From Stromatinia cepivora (lineage: Eukaryota > Ascomycota > Leotiomycetes > Helotiales > Sclerotiniaceae), in NCBI GenBank assembly GCA_014898415.1, contig RCTD01000019.1:1-64000 (forward strand): a stretch of 64,000 nt of DNA, in the 5' to 3' direction. A model generated the notes under the pieces. That model was not told where the DNA came from. It did no database searches and saw nothing but the letters and a program-made list of their open reading frames with translations. Below, piece by piece: positions 58,283-64,000 of the stretch (its first letter is position 1; each line of letters opens with the position of its first letter). The translations under genes were made by a program, and so were the position numbers.

Positions 58283-60943
58283 CTACAATTCCTCAATGCC
58301 ATGCATCAAACGATGTCTCTCATCAAATCGAACACGCCCCTTCCATTTCAAATTGATTCCTGTCAATCCGTTCAGAATAACCTGCTCGGGATTCAGCAGC
58401 TTTATCTTCCACTGAGTAAAGGGGGTAGGCTCAGCATGATCTACAGTTTCGAAGATAGGCTCATCACGCGTCGCCCCTCTCACGCCGTTCGAATAAAGAT
58501 CATATGAGCATCGTCTTACCTGAGGAAGACTGGCAAAATGAAACACTTGATTTTTGTAAATATCCGAATAGATACCCGAAGTAGTGATCTGCAGCTTCAC
58601 TACAACTACACCACCTTGCATTGCTTCGGGCCTGGGGAGAATTCCATTGAGAGTAGGATCCATACCATTCAGTCGATAATGAGACCCCTCAACAAATTGA
58701 CTTGCAAGGCGCTTGTCGGTAAGGAGAGTAAAGCTGGCAGTGTGAATATCGCTTTTGATGCCATTAATCATGGATTGGCCTTGGTTGGAGGGAAGCTACA
58801 TACTCATGTCAGTTTGTGTTTATGCATGGTAAGCAGGGTTTCCAAAAGAGTAATCTCACCGTATTTGATGCAATATCGTAATTAAAAGCTAACAATACTG
58901 TTAGTTAATGTCATGAAAGAATTTACGGAATTCATGGGCTCACGTTGATGATCACTGGCCCATCTTGAGTCGGCTCGTTCCAACTCCATGATGACGGTGG
59001 AGAGATCTTGCTGGTATTCGACTAAAGATTTTTGAGCGTCGAGATTGATCGAACTATCGGCGAGTGCCCAATAGCGATATGCCCAAGCCATATTTCGGAG
59101 TGAGAGGACGACATTGGTTCGCAAGGCCATAGCCCGATCATAGAACATTGATTTGGCTTCAAGATAAACAGCTTCTTGACCATGAAAGCCAGCCTTTAGT
59201 GCTTGAAGATCTGCAATGTTCTGCGAACACCGAATGACTTCCATTTGCGCCTGAACATACTCATACCCAGATTTGACTGCTTCTGCTTGTGCTTGGGCTA
59301 GTTGCTTGCCATTGATAGCATGCTTCCGCAGGCCCAGTTGATAGGCACTGGCACCATCAATACCCTGACCAACCGCAAACGCCATCTGATCGTCAGCTTC
59401 TAGAAGCCATCTGTCCCATGCAGCCATAGTTACGATGGCAGCAGCGTCAGCGTCCCCTCGACTTGTACCTGAGATATCCCCCGTGGAAGGGATGTTAATA
59501 TTTGGATTTTTCTCAAATTGCATTATTGTCCGGACCACTGTGTCCACTGACGGATATAGAGTGCCAAGGGCTTCAATGCAGTCTAGAAGCGTCTGTAATG
59601 TACCAGAGGACAACACTTTGTTCACCTGGCCAATGAGTCTTTCTGCTGCCACAACAGCCCCGATTGCCTGTCTTCCAGCTGCAGCGCCTTGTCCAACTCC
59701 ACCAGGGCTGCCGAGACACAGCTGACCAACCGCAACCGCAAAAGCTAGGGGATTGTTAAATGTCATTCTATATCATTTTGATGTTGGTGCAGAGTGACTT
59801 ACTGATGGTTGCTTGAAGGATCTCAAACACAGCTTTCAACTTTTGCTCGAAAATCCATCGATTTAATCCCGTTTGAAATGCAATTCGTAACAGCTCCAAA
59901 GAAAACACGTCATTCTCAAATTGCTGATGACAGCCAGTAGCTGTTTTCACAGAATACTCGTACTTCTCGAGCGCTAAGTTGCGCATATTGATCCGCATGT
60001 TATACTCATTGATAGCTTGCGACAACATGGCATTCCATGCTTGAATCTGAGTATCCAAGGACTCTGCTTTGTCTTGGAAACGCTCAAATTGGTGTTCGAA
60101 TGCAATGGCAGCGTTCAATGCACTTTGAGTTGTTTCTTTATATCGGCTGAGGACTAACACAGGGGCATAGCTCATATTTTGTCCAGCCATGGCTTGACCA
60201 GCGAGTTGCTGACCAAGCGCTCTTGCCTGTGTATTAAGAAGGGCATAGGCTTGTTGCCTCGTGGTAATTTGCGCAACATGGGAGCATAGTGAAATTGCAA
60301 TGGAACTATTGCGCCAGAATTGGACAAGACCAATGCGTAGTTGCGTGTTCAAGCTCGCCTGAAGATCCTTACTGGTGGTTGAAGGGTAATATCTCTGATA
60401 CTCAACTTGCAAGCCACCTGGGCTAAAGACTACAATGACCCCAGAATAGACTTTGCCAGTTCCTATCTGATCGAGGCTAATTCGCCTGGAACCATCACCG
60501 GTGGCTACCGTAATTGGTTGGTTAAGGACAGATGCATAAATTGAGACGACACATGTTGTTGCCAGACCCCTGGGAACTGTGAGTGTGACTGGGGCAGTAG
60601 CGGTAAGAACTCTGGATACAATAAGGATCGTTCCGTTATCGTTAGGCGCAACAGTGGTGGTCTGATCCGTGAAGGCAAGAACATCGGCATAGACGTTTAT
60701 CCTACTCATGGAGTGTGGGAGAACCGTGGTTGCATTGAGAAAAACCCCGCGGAAAGTCGCAATTCTCTGAGAAGGGGGAATCAAATCAACTTTTGCACAA
60801 CAAGGGCAATACGCAAGTTCACTCACCGAAGTCTGGTTCACATCTTGAGCTGCCTGTAGAGGGATACTGGCCACGGCCTCCGAGTTCGCATAAGCCTGCC
60901 ACCCAGCTGGGGAGTTTGGTTGTGGAATGATGATGCTCTTCAT
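58283..60943 (-). CDS. unrecognised 830-residue protein, beta-rich N-terminus and helical centre
   Basis: The model is complement(join(58283..58795,58860..58897,58944..59744,59803..60943)). The introns (58, 46 and 64 nt) keep frame. ATG at 60,943 opens MKSIIIPQPNSPAGWQAY. Residues 1-200 alternate hydrophobic residues and Thr/Val (a beta-sandwich look), with a CPCC pair. Residues about 220-650 are helical, Gln/Ala-rich and amphipathic. The last 170 residues are again beta-like (SHYRLNGMDP.., VVVVKLQITTSG, PTPFTQWKIKLLNPEQ). No signal peptide or clear membrane helix. The beta-helical-beta plan recalls large toxin-complex or lectin-type proteins, but I cannot assign a family. An alternative acceptor 9 nt downstream in the second intron is possible. 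Divergent from the next gene across 1.8 kb. Confidence 0.72.
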
Positions 60944-62756
60944 GATGTCTCGTTTCAAAGATCAAAAACCAAAGAGTGTAACCTCTCTTTTAGGAATTGT
61001 AGTAGAAGAGAAGAGAGATCTCTTTCTTTATTGTATAAGGCAGAAGCTGTGTGAGAAGAATCGTTTAGACAGCGCACCTCAATGTCACGTCTCATGCAAG
61101 GCAAAGGCGAGGCAATTGAGTGGAGATTAGATGCTAAGGTGAAATTCCACAAGTAAGAAAAATTGCCTAGATTAGTGGATTTTACAAGTAGCCCTGCCTG
61201 CCATGAACTAAACTCTGAAGTAATTTAGAAAAGGTCACGGAGCACTATTTGGTGGCTACCTGAGGATTCTTTTAATTTAGGTCTGGAAGAGTTGATGCGC
61301 CAATACAAGGTTCAGCTAACCACTCACTTAGTTTTTATGACCAACAAACTTACCATAAAGGGTTGATTTCCTCATCCTTGAGCTCAAGCCCAAGAAGACG
61401 GGCCAGGTTCAAATGTCTGCTTACTTATGGCTAACTGAAAAATACTCTCATCCAGTTAGATAGAGGTAAGGACATCGACGTTGGGGAGCACAAACCTAGC
61501 CGCCTCCTCTCATGATATGCCAACGACCAGTAATCTAAAATGAGGGGTTGCCCCCTCGTCCTGTATCCTGCATACCTTTTGTATGCGCCTGGACGAATTG
61601 ATAGACCATCAAGTTCTACTAAGTTACTCTTACAGCGTAACCAAATTCTTGCCCCTCTAGTATCCATGGACTCAAAAATCTAGACGAGATGCTCGAGGTT
61701 TCATTGGACCCAAACAGGAAATAATTCCCGACACACCAGAGCCAACCAGAAGCTACGCGGCTGTCGGGCCCTATTTGCCGAGTGGATTGCGGCTGCAGAA
61801 ATGTGGGGAATTGATTTGGCGACGTCCACCTCTCTTCATGTTTGAGCTGTGATCTTCGGCACCCCCGCGAATTAAATTAGGAGATGTACTTTCTGGATTT
61901 TCAACAATGTAAGTAATCAGGATGCGTCCACCCTTTACACATGTCCCGTCTGAGGCACATGTGGGGGTGGGTAACGCCATCCAGCCCTCCTAGTCATCAC
62001 CATCAGTTGTATTACATCTCCACCCCGCTTACTCGCCCTCGAAATTACCCCGCAACTTATCATTCATGCTGTCCCTCATGTGTTCGTACGTGCATATACC
62101 GTTATTGCAGAACTGATGATCAAATTTCTCAGCTACCTTATTGTAACGGTTGCTGCAGGCCATTTTAACACAATCCAATCGCATATCGCAAGAGGAATTT
62201 TGATCACTTAGGCCCCTATTTCACCTTTTTTGTGTGTGAGCTGTGCCTTATTGTTTCACAAAATGCCATACTATTCCTCAATTCTTAGCCCAACCGTGCT
62301 AATGGACAAATGGTTGCTGCAAATGAATCAATCATCCAGCTTCCTTGAGATTTCGATGGCTGAAACCACATCACATGTTTTATACAATGCAGCAACGTTC
62401 CGGTTATTCTCGAATTTATCCTGCAAGAGTCACCCCATCACGATAAAACGAGGGCAGCCCGCGGTTACACTACTTGCATATGCAAGTGGGCATAAGCATG
62501 TCTTCATAACGTGGGGACAGATGAGACCATGGAAAGTGACAGCCAGCCACATTACGTGAGAACTCAATCTCAATCAACATCCGTGTGACAAAGGTACATT
62601 GGTACACTCTTGCTGCCGAATGAAAGCCTTTTAAAAAGGGGGAAATCCCGTTGCCTTTTTTTGTATCCATTCATCCCCATCACTCATATCTTCATTCTCA
62701 TCAATCAATCGAGAACTTCAGCTTTTTCTAACCTTTCCCACATTACATTATCAACC
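60944..62756. promoter_or_regulatory. 1.8-kb divergent intergenic region
   Basis: It separates two accessory genes transcribed away from each other and has no supported gene. Its length is unusual next to the 200-700 bases between most neighbours here, and may reflect complex regulation or a lost gene. Confidence 0.4.
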
Positions 62757-64000
62757 ATGTCGTTCGACCCCTCAAGACCGATTGACGACGAGAAGGTTTG
62801 GTTCCCAAAAGGAATGTTCGTCGATAATCGCACCAATTCCAGGTTTGCTTTTGACGCCGAAGACGATGAAAGAGCTTTTATATTCAACTCTTCCGACATG
62901 AAGGCGCTGAATCGGTTCCTCGGGACGGGCAGGTTGCTCCCAACTAACCGCAACGATTATCTACGATCATTGGGCATCTTGCCTACTGATCCATTGAGTA
63001 CGGATCTTGCGAGCGAAGTAGATAGTCTTGTCGTGACTTATACCAAGGTGCGTGCGTGTCTCGACTGAGCGGCAATCCCCTTCAAGGCACATTGATTTAA
63101 TGATACACATGACGAGGAATAACCTTGCACTAGAAGACTGGCTATTGAGAATACTAATTCATCTGATTAGATCAAAGCAGACTGTGTATACTTCAGAGAA
63201 CACACATGGCGTAGCATCGTCGACATGGCAGCACAGATCAGAATCTATGCCACCATGGCAGGCGGAACCGAGGAGACATCGTACACAGTCCTCATGCTGA
63301 AATGGATCGGCGATTTCCACGACGAAAACAACAAACCTAACCCAGACCCAGCAAGGTTGAAGGAATTAAAAGAAGGCATCCAATGGGTGGTCAACGAGGA
63401 ACTCAGGATAATCAAACAATTGCAGGCCGGTGCTCAGGGAGCATTGACCGGGCTTGAAAAATTTCATGGCCAGTGCGAGCAACACGAATCTCGCCTAAGA
63501 GTTAATGCGACTTCACTTGAGGCTCAATTGGTCAGAGAGGGTAATGATATCGCGAGTATGCAGAAGAAGATTGATGCCGCTCAGGCAGAATTGGAAGAAT
63601 ATCAGGCAAGGATTGATGGAAGTATGAAACCTACTCTGTTCACTCTTCATTGAAAAGCACTTACTGACGGTACCCGATGCATTGTAGAGAATAAGGTGCT
63701 CACTGACGCAGCCAAATATATGTGGGTGTAAGTCATCAAGAAACAATCTTTTTTTTAACTCAGCTGAAAATAGTTAGCTGGCCAGTCGGAACTTTCATCG
63801 GAGTAGGGCTCGTTCAAAGAGCGAAAAACGAAATCAAGGGTATGACAGAGGCCATGGAAAAGATTCAAGCTGTGATGGATGAGTATGAAGCTAAGCAGAA
63901 AACGGCTTCTCGCTTACAGCTTAACATTATGTTTGTTAATGTAAGTGGTTAAATTCAAGCGAGTCCAACATATACCTAGCATGTAATACTAATAAAGAAA
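62757..64000 (+). CDS. putative alpha-helical pore-forming toxin-like protein (XaxA/YaxA-like), 3' end outside window
   Basis: Exons 62757..63047, 63171..63621, 63688..63727 and 63778..63940. A GTAAGT donor follows at 63,941 and a branch-point-like TACTAA near the edge, so the gene continues beyond 64,000. Visible part about 315 residues. The N-terminal 100 residues resemble the cap region of the family (a region with LN.FL.TG..LP, then a helix). Long amphipathic helices follow, including a coiled coil at about 195-245, then a short hydrophobic Gly/Val-rich segment (about 264-275) and a second charged helix. This helix - hydrophobic tongue - helix plan is that of ClyA-superfamily alpha pore formers such as bacterial XaxA/YaxA subunits; fungal relatives exist. 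No signal peptide is visible. Assignment is from pattern only; a generic coiled-coil membrane protein is the alternative. Confidence 0.5.

Noticed and set aside
61431..62559. Several 70-110 codon frames in the 1.8-kb divergent gap
   Set aside because: None has motifs, plausible splice partners or a convincing start; treated as intergenic.

Overview
The window looks like nuclear DNA of a filamentous ascomycete (Pezizomycotina). Genes carry short introns of roughly 45-220 nt with GT..AG ends and CTAAC-type branch points. Two long AT-rich blocks hold LTR retrotransposons whose copies differ almost only by C-to-T and G-to-A changes, the pattern left by repeat-induced point mutation (RIP). The gene set would fit Leotiomycetes such as Sclerotiniaceae, but that placement is inference. 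No species can be fixed from sequence reading alone.

Layout. (1) 1-7,160 is a gene-rich arm: riboflavin kinase (FMN1), the cell-cycle kinase CDK1/Cdc28 (minus strand), an ALKBH1-type AlkB dioxygenase and an eight-exon amidase-signature hydrolase. (2) 7,161-21,200 is AT-rich repeat DNA. It holds a RIP-degraded Ty3/gypsy chromovirus on the minus strand (8,464-17,188) with a 1,675-bp non-coding LTR element inserted in it. Next to it lies a TIR element with TTA target duplications (17,256-21,200), itself split by a 2.1-kb LTR element with a CTTTG duplication. (3) 21,470-39,500 is a gene island. Its edge next to the AT block has damaged or oddly spliced lysine/glutamate-rich genes. Then come an intron-containing tRNA-Glu(UUC), a gene relic, the palmitoyltransferase SWF1 divergent from the telomere protein RAP1, a Ser/Thr-rich single-pass membrane protein and the mitochondrial reductase CYC2. 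(4) 39,990-48,712 is a second copy of the same gypsy element in opposite orientation, with GAATT target duplications and its own independent insertion of the 1,675-bp element. A large hairpin repeat follows at 49,011-49,784. (5) 50,389-64,000 is a gene arm rich in accessory genes: a coiled-coil protein with 13-residue tandem repeats, a short ankyrin protein, a flavoprotein/F-box/W-rich-repeat fusion, an unrecognised 830-residue protein, and a partial gene resembling alpha-helical pore-forming toxins of the XaxA/YaxA type that runs off the right edge.

The housekeeping genes do not form a pathway. The least ordinary content is (a) a small LTR element that shares terminal and polypurine sequences with the gypsy element it sits in and may be mobilised by it, (b) the flavoprotein/F-box/repeat fusion, and (c) the pair of divergent accessory genes at the right end. 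Gene models were spliced by eye. Exon edges were chosen so that reading frame and recognisable motifs continue across each junction.
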